From Burkholderia arboris (GTDB taxonomy: Bacteria; Pseudomonadota; Gammaproteobacteria; Burkholderiales; Burkholderiaceae): DNA of 63,793 bases. The position numbers and the translations under genes are program-made. The DNA lies in NCBI RefSeq assembly GCF_902499125.1, contig NZ_CABVPX010000042.1, positions 1 through 63,793 on the forward strand, read 5' to 3'. Below, piece after piece: positions 16,244-25,930 of the stretch (positions are counted from its first letter, which is position 1; every line of letters starts with the position of its first letter). The notes below the pieces were generated by a model. The model saw only the letters and a list, made by a program, of their open reading frames with translations, did not search any database and was not told where the DNA came from.

Positions 16244-17824
16244 TTACGGTTCGAGCAGCCGCTGCAGCCGCAGTTCCTCGAAATCGAGTTCCGATTCTAT
16301 GCGGTGCAGCGTCGCGTCGTCGACCTTGCCGTCGCGATGCAGGTCGAGCAGCGCGCGCCGCGACACGCCGACGAGTTCGAGCTCGACGCGCAGCATGCGG
16401 GCCCGCACGCCGGCGGGCTCGGCGCCTTGCCGGTGCGCGCGTTCGTTGAACGTGACGCGGTTGCGGTATTCGGCGAGCAGGCGGTCGAGCGACTGGCGTT
16501 CGAGATCCGACCCGCGCTGCTCGCGCGCGTCGAGTTCGGCGAGCGCCGCGCCGAACGTGTGCGCACGCACCGCATGCTCGGACATCGTGTGGCGCGCGGC
16601 CGGGCGCAGCTTCAGCACGCGGATCAGCGGCGCGAGCGTGCCGCCCTGCACGACGAGCGTCGCGATGATCAACAGGAACGTGCTGAACAGGATCAGGTCG
16701 CGACCGGGGAAGTTGCCCGGCAGCGCGATCGCGGCCGCGAGGCTCACGACGCCGCGCATGCCCGACCAGCCGAGCACGACGGCTTCGCGCCACGACCACG
16801 GCGTGTGACCCGCGCGCGGCGCGCGCAGGCGGCCCGGCAGCCACATCGCGACGAATACCCACACGACACGCGCGCCGATCGCGGCGGCGGTGGCGGGCAG
16901 CGCGACGCGCAGGCCGGCCATCAGCACCGCGCCTTCGTGGTTCACGCGCGCGAGGATCGCGTGCAGTGCGAGACCGATCAGGATGAACACGAGGGCGTCG
17001 AGCACGAACACGATCGCTTCCCACGTCGCTTTCGCCTTGATCCGCATGTCGGCGTCGAACACGCGATGCTGGCGCACGCCGAGCACGAGGCCGCAGGTGA
17101 CGACCGACAGCACGCCCGAGCCGTCGACGGCCTCCGCGATCCCGTAGCTGCCCCACGCCATCGCGAAGGTGACGACGATGCCAAGCATCGGGTCGCGCAA
17201 GCGCGGTAGCACCCAGCTCATCGCATGGCCGCACGCCAGGCCGACCGCGATGCCGATCAGCGTGAGCGAGAAGAACAGGCCGGTGGCGCTCGCGGCCGTG
17301 ATCGACACCGCGAGCGCGGCCGATACGGCCATCTGGTAAAGCAGCAGGCCCGATGCGTCGTTGACGAGGCTTTCGCCTTCGAGCACCGCGACGAGCCGTG
17401 CGGGCAGCGGGTGGCGTTGCAGGATCGCCTTCGCGGCGACCGCATCGGGCGGCGACACGATCGCGCCGAGCGTGAAGCACGCGGCCCACGGCAACGCCGG
17501 GTTCGCCGCATGCACCGCGAGGGCGACCGCGACGGTCGTGAACGCCACCGCGCCGAGCGCGAGCGACGCGATCGATGCCAGTTGCTCCCGGAATTCCTTC
17601 CACGCGGTGTAGAACCCGCTCGACATCAGCAGCGGCGGCAGCACGGCCGCGAGCAGCAGCGCCGGGTCCATGTCGGGCACGCGCTTGCCGGCGATCGCGA
17701 TCACGCAACCGCCGAGCAGCAGGACGACGGCCGGCGGAATCGAAATCCGTTCGGCGAGCCACGTGAGCGCGCCCGCGCCGCAAATCAACAACAGCAGGTA
17801 ATGGAACAGTTCGACGTTGGTCAT
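16244..17824 (-). CDS. Na+/H+ antiporter, CPA1 family
   Basis: 526 residues with about 12 hydrophobic helices in the first 400 residues and a hydrophilic, charged cytoplasmic tail (about 410-526). The transport-core motifs of NhaP/CPA1 exchangers are present: GAIVSPPDAVAAKAIL (about 119-134) and EGESLVNDASGL with the Asn-Asp pair (about 149-160). It exchanges Na+ (or K+) for H+ at the inner membrane. It is the second gene of the leftward run, 25 nt after xapX. Confidence 0.92.
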   Translation of the reverse strand: MTNVELFHYLLLLICGAGALTWLAERISIPPAVVLLLGGCVIAIAGKRVPDMDPALLLAAVLPPLLMSSGFYTAWKEFREQLASIASLALGAVAFTTVAVALAVHAANPALPWAACFTLGAIVSPPDAVAAKAILQRHPLPARLVAVLEGESLVNDASGLLLYQMAVSAALAVSITAASATGLFFSLTLIGIAVGLACGHAMSWVLPRLRDPMLGIVVTFAMAWGSYGIAEAVDGSGVLSVVTCGLVLGVRQHRVFDADMRIKAKATWEAIVFVLDALVFILIGLALHAILARVNHEGAVLMAGLRVALPATAAAIGARVVWVFVAMWLPGRLRAPRAGHTPWSWREAVVLGWSGMRGVVSLAAAIALPGNFPGRDLILFSTFLLIIATLVVQGGTLAPLIRVLKLRPAARHTMSEHAVRAHTFGAALAELDAREQRGSDLERQSLDRLLAEYRNRVTFNERAHRQGAEPAGVRARMLRVELELVGVSRRALLDLHRDGKVDDATLHRIESELDFEELRLQRLLEP

Positions 17825-17849
17825 GCGCGGCGGGTCGTGAAAGAGGGCA

Positions 17850-18110
17850 TCACGACGGCTTGCGGTCGTTCGTCGTGCCGCCCGGCAGCGCGCCGAACAT
17901 GTGCTGGCTGCACTGCGCGTCGCGCCATGCGGTATTCAGCCGGTGGCCCGACAGCATCCGGCGCGCGACCGGCAGGATCTGTTCGCCGGCCAGCATGCCG
18001 AGCAGGCCGGTGAGCGCGATGATCGGCGGCGCCGGCGAGTTCACGCCGAGTGCGCCGTAGATGACGCCGGCGAGGATGCCGGCGAGCAGCGACAGGAAAT
18101 ACGGTTTCAT
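17850..18110 (-). CDS. XapX domain membrane protein
   Basis: 86 residues. Start at MKPYFLSLL (ATG 18110), preceded by GGGAGG at proper spacing; a longer frame exists but lacks this. The first 50 residues form the XapX pattern: two hydrophobic helices linked by a short segment with NSPAPPIIALTGLLGML and a GEQ turn. The C-terminal 35 residues are hydrophilic and not typical. Function unknown; a second XapX gene lies 2 kb away at 20156. First gene of the leftward antiporter run. Confidence 0.82.
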   Translation of the reverse strand: MKPYFLSLLAGILAGVIYGALGVNSPAPPIIALTGLLGMLAGEQILPVARRMLSGHRLNTAWRDAQCSQHMFGALPGGTTNDRKPS

Positions 18111-18220
18111 GGTGAGCCTCCCGTGATGGCGGACGAGCGGCGCAGTGCACGTCGTCAAGGTCTTGAAAGCGTATCGGGTTTGCGTGAAGAAAAAAAGGGC
18201 GGGGCGCCCCGATCGGGCAT

Positions 18221-18234
18221 CGATTCCGGAATCG
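18221..18234. promoter_or_regulatory. Palindrome in the divergent xapX / isochorismatase region
   Basis: The 275-bp region between the divergent genes holds a perfect 14-bp palindrome, CGATTCCGGAATCG, followed by a partial copy (GATCGATTCCG) and preceded by GGGGCGCCCC. An AT-rich block (18277-18289) follows. A regulator site is plausible; no known consensus was recognised. Confidence 0.35.
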
Positions 18235-18385
18235 GATCGATTCCGTTTCTTGGGTGTTCGCGCCGCGCGTTTGCGGATTAAATATTTCGAGCCGGATGAC
18301 GATCCGGCGCCGACGTACCCCGGCTCCTCCCGTTTTCACGGTCGAGGCAGGCCCCCCTTTTTTCGTTCACAGGACACCTTGCGCC

Positions 18386-19072
18386 ATGAGCAATCCGAAA
18401 CTTGAAGTACTGACGCCGCAGAACAGCCAGCTGATCTTCATCGACCAGCAGCCGCAGATGGCGTTCGGCGTGCAGTCGATCGATCGCCAGACGCTGAAGA
18501 ACAACGTCGTCGGGCTCGCGAAAGCCGCGAAGGCGTTCAACATTCCGACCACGATCACGACGGTCGAGACCGAGAGCTTCTCGGGCCATACGTTCCCCGA
18601 GCTGCTCGACGTGTTCCCGAACCAGAAGCTGCTCGAACGCACGTCGATGAACTCGTGGGACGACCAGAAGGTCCGTGATGCGCTCGCCGCGAACGGCCGC
18701 AAGAAGGTGATCGTCTCGGGCCTGTGGACCGAGGTCTGCAATACGACGTTCGCGCTGTGCGCGATGCTCGAAGGCGGCTACGAGATCTACATGGTGGCCG
18801 ACGCATCGGGCGGCACGTCGCAGGCCGCGCACGATTTCGCAATGCAGCGGATGGTGCAGGCCGGTGTCGTGCCCGTCACGTGGCAGCAGGTCGTGCTCGA
18901 GTGGCAGCGCGACTGGGCGCGCCGCGATACGTACGACGCGGTGATGTCGCTCGTGCGCGAGCACTCGGGTGCGTACGGGATGGGGGTCGACTACGCATAC
19001 ACGATGGTCCACAAGGCAGCGCAGCGCACCGCGACGCCGCACGAGTCGCTCGCGGCAGTCCCGGCGAAGTAA
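18386..19072 (+). CDS. Isochorismatase-like cysteine hydrolase (YcaC type)
   Basis: 228 residues. Isochorismatase fold: catalytic Asp in IFIDQQPQMAF (about residue 20), the Lys region around NQKLLERTSMNSW, and nucleophile Cys in SGLWTEVCNTT (about 119). The long C-terminus with WQRDWARRDTYDAV and the AYGMGVDYAY segment resembles YcaC-type hydrolases of unknown substrate. It stands alone, divergent from xapX and convergent with the LysR gene. Confidence 0.85.
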   Translation: MSNPKLEVLTPQNSQLIFIDQQPQMAFGVQSIDRQTLKNNVVGLAKAAKAFNIPTTITTVETESFSGHTFPELLDVFPNQKLLERTSMNSWDDQKVRDALAANGRKKVIVSGLWTEVCNTTFALCAMLEGGYEIYMVADASGGTSQAAHDFAMQRMVQAGVVPVTWQQVVLEWQRDWARRDTYDAVMSLVREHSGAYGMGVDYAYTMVHKAAQRTATPHESLAAVPAK

Positions 19073-19133
19073 CGCCGCCGGCTGCGATCGTCGCGCGGGA
19101 TGCGGCGATCGCCTGCCATCGGCCATCGCGCGA

Positions 19134-20057
19134 TCAGGTGTTGGGCAGCGCCCACGGCGCGTGCGCGAAGTGCTCCGCGAGGAAGTCGAGCAACACCGTC
19201 ACGCGCGCGGCGCGCAGCATGCCGGGCGGCGTGACGAGGTTCACGTTGATGTCGGCGATCTTCCAGTCGTTCATCACTTCCTCGAGCTCGCCGCGCTGCA
19301 TCGCATCCCACACGAGGAATTCGGGCTGCAGTGCCAGGCCGTGACCGGCGACGAGCGCGGGAAGGATCACGTCCGCGTTGTTGGTGCGAATCCGTCCGTG
19401 GACGGACACGCCGACTTCGTCACCCGAGGCCGGGTGACGGAAGCGCCAGTGCTCGGGTGTCGGCAGGTTCGTGTAGGTGAGGCACACGTGCTGTTCGATG
19501 TCGCGCGGGTGCGCGGGGCGGCCGCGCCGGTCGAGGTAAGCCGGGGCCGCGACGAGCGGCCGGCGTACTGCGCAGAGGCGGCGCGAGCGCAGCGACGAAT
19601 CGTTGAGTTCGGCGATGCGGATCGCGACGTCGAAGCCGCCGGACACGATGTCGACGATGTGGTCGGTGAGCACGAGGTCGATGTCGATGCGCGGATAGCG
19701 TTCGAGAAACGCGGGCAGCACCGGCGACAGGTGGCGTAGCCCGAACGACATCGGCGCGTTCACGCGCACGAGGCCGTGCGGTTCGAGCGCCTGCGCGGAC
19801 GCTTCGTTCTCGATCAGCTCCGCGTCGGCGAGCAGGCGGATCGCGCGGTCGCGCAGCAGTTCGCCGGTCGGCGTGAGCGACAGCTTGCGCGACGTGCGGT
19901 ACAGCAGCATCGCGCCGAGACGCTTTTCGAGGCGCGCGATCGCCTTCGACACGGTCGGTTGCGACACGCCGAGCAGGTCGGCGGCTTTCGCGAACGAACC
20001 GGTCTCCGCGACGCGCGCAAAGATGGCCCAGGCTTCGAGATCAGGAAGGAGTTGCAT
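19134..20057 (-). CDS. LysR family transcriptional regulator
   Basis: 307 residues. N-terminal winged HTH (residues about 8-66, with FAKAADLLGVSQPTVSKAIARLEKRLG written here only in part: SQPTVSKAIARLE), then a periplasmic-binding-like effector domain (about 95-300). It is divergent from the xapX-amidohydrolase operon with a 98-bp gap, the usual layout for a LysR regulator and its target. Effector unknown. Confidence 0.9.
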   Translation of the reverse strand: MQLLPDLEAWAIFARVAETGSFAKAADLLGVSQPTVSKAIARLEKRLGAMLLYRTSRKLSLTPTGELLRDRAIRLLADAELIENEASAQALEPHGLVRVNAPMSFGLRHLSPVLPAFLERYPRIDIDLVLTDHIVDIVSGGFDVAIRIAELNDSSLRSRRLCAVRRPLVAAPAYLDRRGRPAHPRDIEQHVCLTYTNLPTPEHWRFRHPASGDEVGVSVHGRIRTNNADVILPALVAGHGLALQPEFLVWDAMQRGELEEVMNDWKIADINVNLVTPPGMLRAARVTVLLDFLAEHFAHAPWALPNT

Positions 20058-20155
20058 GGTCGGAATGAATGGCAGGGAAGCGAAACGGATGCGACGTGCC
20101 GCGAAGGCGGGCGCGCGATGCAGGTGATTCTAATCCGGCCGGGAGAAAAATCGTT

Positions 20156-20323
20156 ATGGAATCGTATCTACTTTCGTTGGGCGCCGGCGTGTTGATCGGC
20201 GTCGTATACAGCGTGATCAAGGTGCGCTCGCCGGCACCGCCGCTGATCGCACTGGTGGGCCTGGCCGGCATGCTGGTCGGCGCGCAGGCGATTGCGCCGG
20301 TCCGTCACTGGCTCGGCTTCTGA
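20156..20323 (+). CDS. XapX domain protein, short
   Basis: 55 residues, almost the bare XapX domain: helix, RSPAPPLIALVGLAGML, then a second helix and GAQ turn. It is clearly paralogous to the protein at 17850-18110 but lacks that protein's tail. Start ATG 20156 follows GGGAG. First gene of the six-gene rightward operon; the next gene begins 18 nt downstream. Confidence 0.82.
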   Translation: MESYLLSLGAGVLIGVVYSVIKVRSPAPPLIALVGLAGMLVGAQAIAPVRHWLGF

Positions 20324-20341
20324 CCGCATCGAGGACACTTC

Positions 20342-22234
20342 ATGAGCGCAACCGATACTCAACCCGATCTCATCCTGCACAACGGGCGCATCACGACGCT
20401 CGATCGTGCGAACCCGGTCGCGACGGCCGTCGCGATCAAGGACGGCCGCTTCGTCGCGGTCGGCGGCAACGCGGACATCGTACCGCTCGCAGGCCGCGCG
20501 ACGCAGGTCGTCGACCTCGATGGCCGTACCGTGCTGCCGGGCCTGATCGACAACCACACGCACGTGATTCGCGGCGGCCTGAACTACAACCTCGAACTGC
20601 GCTGGGACGGCGTGCGTTCGCTCGCGGTCGCGATGGAGATGCTGAAGCGCCAGGTCGCGATCACGCCCGCGCCGCAGTGGGTGCGCGTGGTCGGCGGCTT
20701 CACCGAGCACCAGTTCGCCGAGAAGCGCCTGCCGACGATCGACGAACTCAACGCGGTGGCACTCGATACGCCCGTGTTCATCCTGCACCTGTACGACCGC
20801 GCGCTGCTGAATGCGGCCGCGCTGCGGGTGGTCGGCTATACGAAGGACACGCCCGAGCCGCCGGGCGGCACGATCCTGCGCGACGCAGCAGGCAACCCGA
20901 CCGGGCTGCTGCTCGCGAACCCGAACGCGACGATCCTCTACGCGACGCTCGCGAAAGGACCGAAGCTGCCGTTCGACTATCAGTACAACTCGACGCGCCA
21001 CTTCATGCGCGAGCTGAACCGGCTCGGCGTGACGGGCGTGATCGATGCGGGCGGCGGCTCGCAGAATTATCCCGACGATTACGAAGTGATCCGCAAGCTG
21101 CACGACGCGGGCGAGATGACGGTGCGGATCGCGTACAACCTGTTCACGCAGAAGCCGAACGCGGAGAAGGAAGACTTCGTGAACTGGACGAAGAGCGTCA
21201 CGTATCACGACGGCACCGACTACTTCCGCCACAACGGCGCGGGCGAGATGCTGGTGTTCTCGGCGGCCGACTTCGAGGATTTCCGTGTCGCGCGGCCGGA
21301 TCTGCCCGCGCAGATGGAAGACGATCTCGAAGGCGTCGTGCGCGTGCTCGCCCAGAACCGCTGGCCGTGGCGCATGCATGCGACGTACGACGAAACGATC
21401 AGCCGCGCGCTCGACGTGTTCGAGAAGGTGAACCGCGATATTCCGCTCGACGGACTGAACTGGTTCTTCGATCATGCGGAGACGGTCTCCGATCAATCGA
21501 TGGACCGGATCGCCGCGCTCGGCGGCGGCATTGCCGTGCAGCACCGGATGGCATACCAGGGCGAATACTTCGTCGAGCGTTACGGCGCGCAGGCGGCCGA
21601 GGCGACGCCGCCCGTCGCGAAGATGCTCGACAAGGGGCTCAAGGTGTCGGCCGGCACCGACGCGACGCGTGTCGCGTCGTACAACCCGTGGGTGTCGCTC
21701 GCGTGGCTCGTGACGGGCAAGACGGTCGGGGGCTTGCGGATGTATCCGCGGCGCAACCTGCTCGATCGCGAGACCGCGCTGCGCATGTGGACCGAGTACG
21801 TGACGTGGTTCTCGAACGAGGAGGGGAAGAAAGGGCGGATCGCGGTCGGTCAGCTTGCCGACCTGATGGTCCCGGATCGCGATTTCTTCACATGCGCGGA
21901 GGACGATATCGTGGACACGTCCGCGCTGCTGACGGTGGTCGGCGGCAAGATCGTGTGGGGCGCGGGGCCGTTCGCATCGCACGACGCGCCGATTCCGCCC
22001 GCGATGCCCGACTGGTCGCCGGTGCGCGAGTATGGCGGTTACGGCGGTTGGGGGGCGACGCGGCGCAACGGCGCACCGCTGCAGCGTGCAGCAGCGGCGG
22101 CCGCCGCGTGCGGCTGTTCGAGCGCGTGCAACGTGCACGGCCATGCGCATGCCGGTGCGTGGGGGCGTGCGTTGCCGACGTCGGATGCAAAGGGCTTCTG
22201 GGGCGCGTTCGGCTGTTCGTGCTGGGCGGTCTGA
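20342..22234 (+). CDS. Amidohydrolase family 3 (YtcJ-like) with Cys/His-rich tail
   Basis: 630 residues, preceded by GAGGA. Metal-dependent hydrolase: the beta-sandwich start DLILHNGRITTLD, metal-binding NHTHV (His72, His74), later His and Asp positions (FDHAETV near 378, SAGTDATR near 437). YtcJ-like enzymes hydrolyse amides and related bonds; the substrate here is unknown. No signal peptide. The last 40 residues form an unusual metal-site-like tail: Cys590, Cys592, Cys596, His599, His601, His603 and Cys625, Cys627. The doxX gene starts 1 nt after the stop. Confidence 0.87.
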   Translation: MSATDTQPDLILHNGRITTLDRANPVATAVAIKDGRFVAVGGNADIVPLAGRATQVVDLDGRTVLPGLIDNHTHVIRGGLNYNLELRWDGVRSLAVAMEMLKRQVAITPAPQWVRVVGGFTEHQFAEKRLPTIDELNAVALDTPVFILHLYDRALLNAAALRVVGYTKDTPEPPGGTILRDAAGNPTGLLLANPNATILYATLAKGPKLPFDYQYNSTRHFMRELNRLGVTGVIDAGGGSQNYPDDYEVIRKLHDAGEMTVRIAYNLFTQKPNAEKEDFVNWTKSVTYHDGTDYFRHNGAGEMLVFSAADFEDFRVARPDLPAQMEDDLEGVVRVLAQNRWPWRMHATYDETISRALDVFEKVNRDIPLDGLNWFFDHAETVSDQSMDRIAALGGGIAVQHRMAYQGEYFVERYGAQAAEATPPVAKMLDKGLKVSAGTDATRVASYNPWVSLAWLVTGKTVGGLRMYPRRNLLDRETALRMWTEYVTWFSNEEGKKGRIAVGQLADLMVPDRDFFTCAEDDIVDTSALLTVVGGKIVWGAGPFASHDAPIPPAMPDWSPVREYGGYGGWGATRRNGAPLQRAAAAAAACGCSSACNVHGHAHAGAWGRALPTSDAKGFWGAFGCSCWAV

Positions 22235-22235
22235 C

Positions 22236-22697
22236 ATGGCGACTCCGACCCATTCCGTCGGCGTCGGCAACCCGGCGTGGGTGCGCATGCTGCTGGCGCG
22301 GCCGGCGGTCCTGCCGCTCGTGCGTCTGGCGCTGGTGTCCGCGTACCTGATCGGCGGCGTCGCGAAGGCGCTGGACTTCGACGGCGCGGTTGCGGAGCAG
22401 GCGCATTTCGGTCTGCATCCGGCCGCGCTGTGGGCGGCGCTCGCGATCGCGGTCGAGATCGCCGGCTCGCTGTGCGTGGTGTTCAACCGCTTCACGTGGC
22501 TCGGCGCCGGCAGCCTCGGCATGTTGACGCTGGTCGCGATGGCGGTGGCGAACGACTTCTGGAACCGCACGGGCGCCGAGCACTTCATGGCGCTCAACAG
22601 CTTTTTCGAGCATCTCGGACTGATCGCGGCACTCGTGCTCGCGACGCTGCTTGCCGATACGAAGCACGCGGCCGGCGACGGCCGCACCACTCGATGA
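22236..22697 (+). CDS. DoxX family membrane protein
   Basis: 153 residues with four hydrophobic helices (about 25-45, 62-85, 90-110, 128-145) and the DoxX pattern around LIGGVAKALDF. Members are small quinone- or redox-linked membrane subunits; role here unknown. Start ATG 22236 was chosen because it lies 1 nt after the amidohydrolase stop, and the upstream extension is the shadow of that gene. Confidence 0.83.
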   Translation: MATPTHSVGVGNPAWVRMLLARPAVLPLVRLALVSAYLIGGVAKALDFDGAVAEQAHFGLHPAALWAALAIAVEIAGSLCVVFNRFTWLGAGSLGMLTLVAMAVANDFWNRTGAEHFMALNSFFEHLGLIAALVLATLLADTKHAAGDGRTTR

Positions 22698-22723
22698 CGA
22701 TAAAACAACCAGGAAACCCCTTC

Positions 22724-23641
22724 ATGAAAATCATTCGTTCCGTGTTGCTCGCCGCGATGATCGCGGGCGGTCTCGCCGTCGCGCCTGTCGCATTCGCGAA
22801 GACGCCGGTCGCAAAGGCCGTCACGACACCGGCCGTCGCGGTCGGCCCGCAGTACGACACGACGCACGTGTGCGTGTCGCCCGACGATTTCGACCGTTTC
22901 ACCGACAGCTTCGTCGCGACGTTCGGCGGCAAGAAATCGAAGCAGGGCGTATTCCAGGTCACGCCGACGCCGAGCCAGACGATGTCGCAGCTCGTGCTCA
23001 CGCCGGTCGGCACGATCTCGGTGTTCGGTTTCAAGACGCCGATCCCGTATCCGTTCTGTGCGGAGCGCACCGGCTATCTCGTCACCGATCTCGACGTCGC
23101 GGTGAAGTCGGCGCGCGCGCACGGCGCGGACGTGGTCGTCGACACGTTCCCCGATCCGATCGGGCGTGACGCGATCATCCGCTGGCCGGGCGGCGTGAAC
23201 ATGCAGCTGTACTGGCATACCGAAGCGCCGCACTACGACGCGCTGGAGACGGTGCCCGAGAACCGCGTGTATGTGTCGCCGGAAAGCGCCGACACGCTCG
23301 TGCGCGACTTCGTCGCGTTCTCGCACGGCAAGGTCGTGTCCGACGTGCGCAACGCGCCGGGTGTCGAGATCGGCCGGCCGAACGACACGTACCGACGCAT
23401 CCGCATCGAATCGGGCTTCGGCAAGATGACCGTGCTCGCCACCGACGGCCATCTGCCTTACCCGTTCGGCCGCGATATGACGGGGTACGAAGTGCCCGAT
23501 CTCGCCGCGACGCTGAAGAAGGCGCAGGCCGCGGGCGTGACCGTGCTCGTGCCGGCGTTCACGTCGGCCGGCCGCGACGCGGCGCTCGTCCAGTTCCCGG
23601 GCGGCTACGTCGCCGAGATCCACGCGGGCGCAGCGCGATGA
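22724..23641 (+). CDS. Secreted two-domain VOC (glyoxalase-like) protein
   Basis: 305 residues. A clear Sec signal (residues 1-25, ending AFA) precedes two glyoxalase/VOC-like halves (about 40-165 and 180-300), each with the GY.V.DL..A pattern (GYLVTDLDVAV and GYEVPDLAATL). VOC proteins bind metal and act as dioxygenases, isomerases or binding proteins; export is unusual for the family. Start at MKIIRSVL follows an AGGAAA site. The stop overlaps the DUF1275 start (ATGA). Confidence 0.82.
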   Translation: MKIIRSVLLAAMIAGGLAVAPVAFAKTPVAKAVTTPAVAVGPQYDTTHVCVSPDDFDRFTDSFVATFGGKKSKQGVFQVTPTPSQTMSQLVLTPVGTISVFGFKTPIPYPFCAERTGYLVTDLDVAVKSARAHGADVVVDTFPDPIGRDAIIRWPGGVNMQLYWHTEAPHYDALETVPENRVYVSPESADTLVRDFVAFSHGKVVSDVRNAPGVEIGRPNDTYRRIRIESGFGKMTVLATDGHLPYPFGRDMTGYEVPDLAATLKKAQAAGVTVLVPAFTSAGRDAALVQFPGGYVAEIHAGAAR

Positions 23642-24329
23642 AGCACGAGGACACGATCCTTGCGGCGGTGGCCGGATTCGTCGACACGCTGAGCTTCGTC
23701 GCGCTGTTCGGGTTGTTCACCGCGCACGTGACGGGCAACTTCGTGCTGATCGGCGCAGGCATCGCGGGCTTCGGCCAGGGTGTCGTGCTGAAGCTCAGCG
23801 TGTTTCCCGCATTCGTGTGCGGCGTGATCGCGAGCAGTCTGATCGCGCGGTCGATGTCCGCGCGGCCTGCGTGGCAGGGCACACGTGCGCTGCATGCGGT
23901 GCAGGCCGTGCTGCTGCTCGGTTTCTGCGCGGCCGGCGTGTGGGCGACGCCCGTCACGCAGCCCGACAGCCTGCCGGCGCTCGTGGCCGGTATCGTCGGC
24001 ACGTTCGCGATGGGCGTGCAGAACGCGCATCCGCGCGTGATCCCGCGTGCCGGCGTGCCGAACACCGTGATGACCGGCAACGTCACGCAGGCGATCCTCG
24101 ACGTCGTCGACATGCTGTCCGCCGGCACGGCCGACAACGTGCGCGCGGCCGCACGCGCGCGCTTCGCGAAGATGCTGCCGGCGATCGTCGCGTTCGCGCT
24201 CGGCGCGGCGTGCGGTGCGCTCGGGTTCCGCTACGTCGGGTTTCTGGCGCTGCTCGCGCCGGTCTGCGCGCTGGCGGCGCTCGCGCTGTGCGCGTCGCAA
24301 GGAGCCGGCACCGTCAAGCAGGAGCGCGC

Positions 24330-24333
<4 letters not shown>
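23638..24333 (+). CDS. DUF1275 / YoaK family membrane protein
   Basis: 231 residues with six hydrophobic helices and the family motifs GFVDTLSFVALFGLFTAHVTGN (part: FTAHVTGNF, about 27-35) and MGVQNA followed by NTVMTGNVTQ (about 128-150). Probably a small inner-membrane transporter; substrate unknown. It overlaps both neighbours by 4 nt, so it is made together with the secreted VOC protein and the outer-membrane channel. Confidence 0.86.
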
Positions 24334-25838
<1,505 letters not shown>

Positions 25839-25856
25839 CCGGCACGCGTGCGCATG

Positions 25857-25883
25857 AAAAAGGGCGGCCCGGAGGCCGCCCTT
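25857..25883 (-). terminator. Intrinsic terminator for acpA
   Basis: Perfect 10-bp stem (AAGGGCGGCC, loop cgga, GGCCGCCCTT) between the convergent channel gene and acpA. Read on the minus strand it is followed by a run of T (AAAAA at 25857-25861 on the plus strand), so it is strongest for acpA; it may also stop the rightward operon. Confidence 0.85.
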
Positions 25884-25930
25884 CGTGCGCTCGGGCCGGC
25901 GATGCCGCCGGCCCGTTCGTCGCGATGCCG

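Noticed and set aside
20168..23623. 1151-codon minus-strand open frame opposite the amidohydrolase operon
   Set aside because: Arg/His-rich antisense shadow; plus-strand genes have domains, signals and coupled starts.
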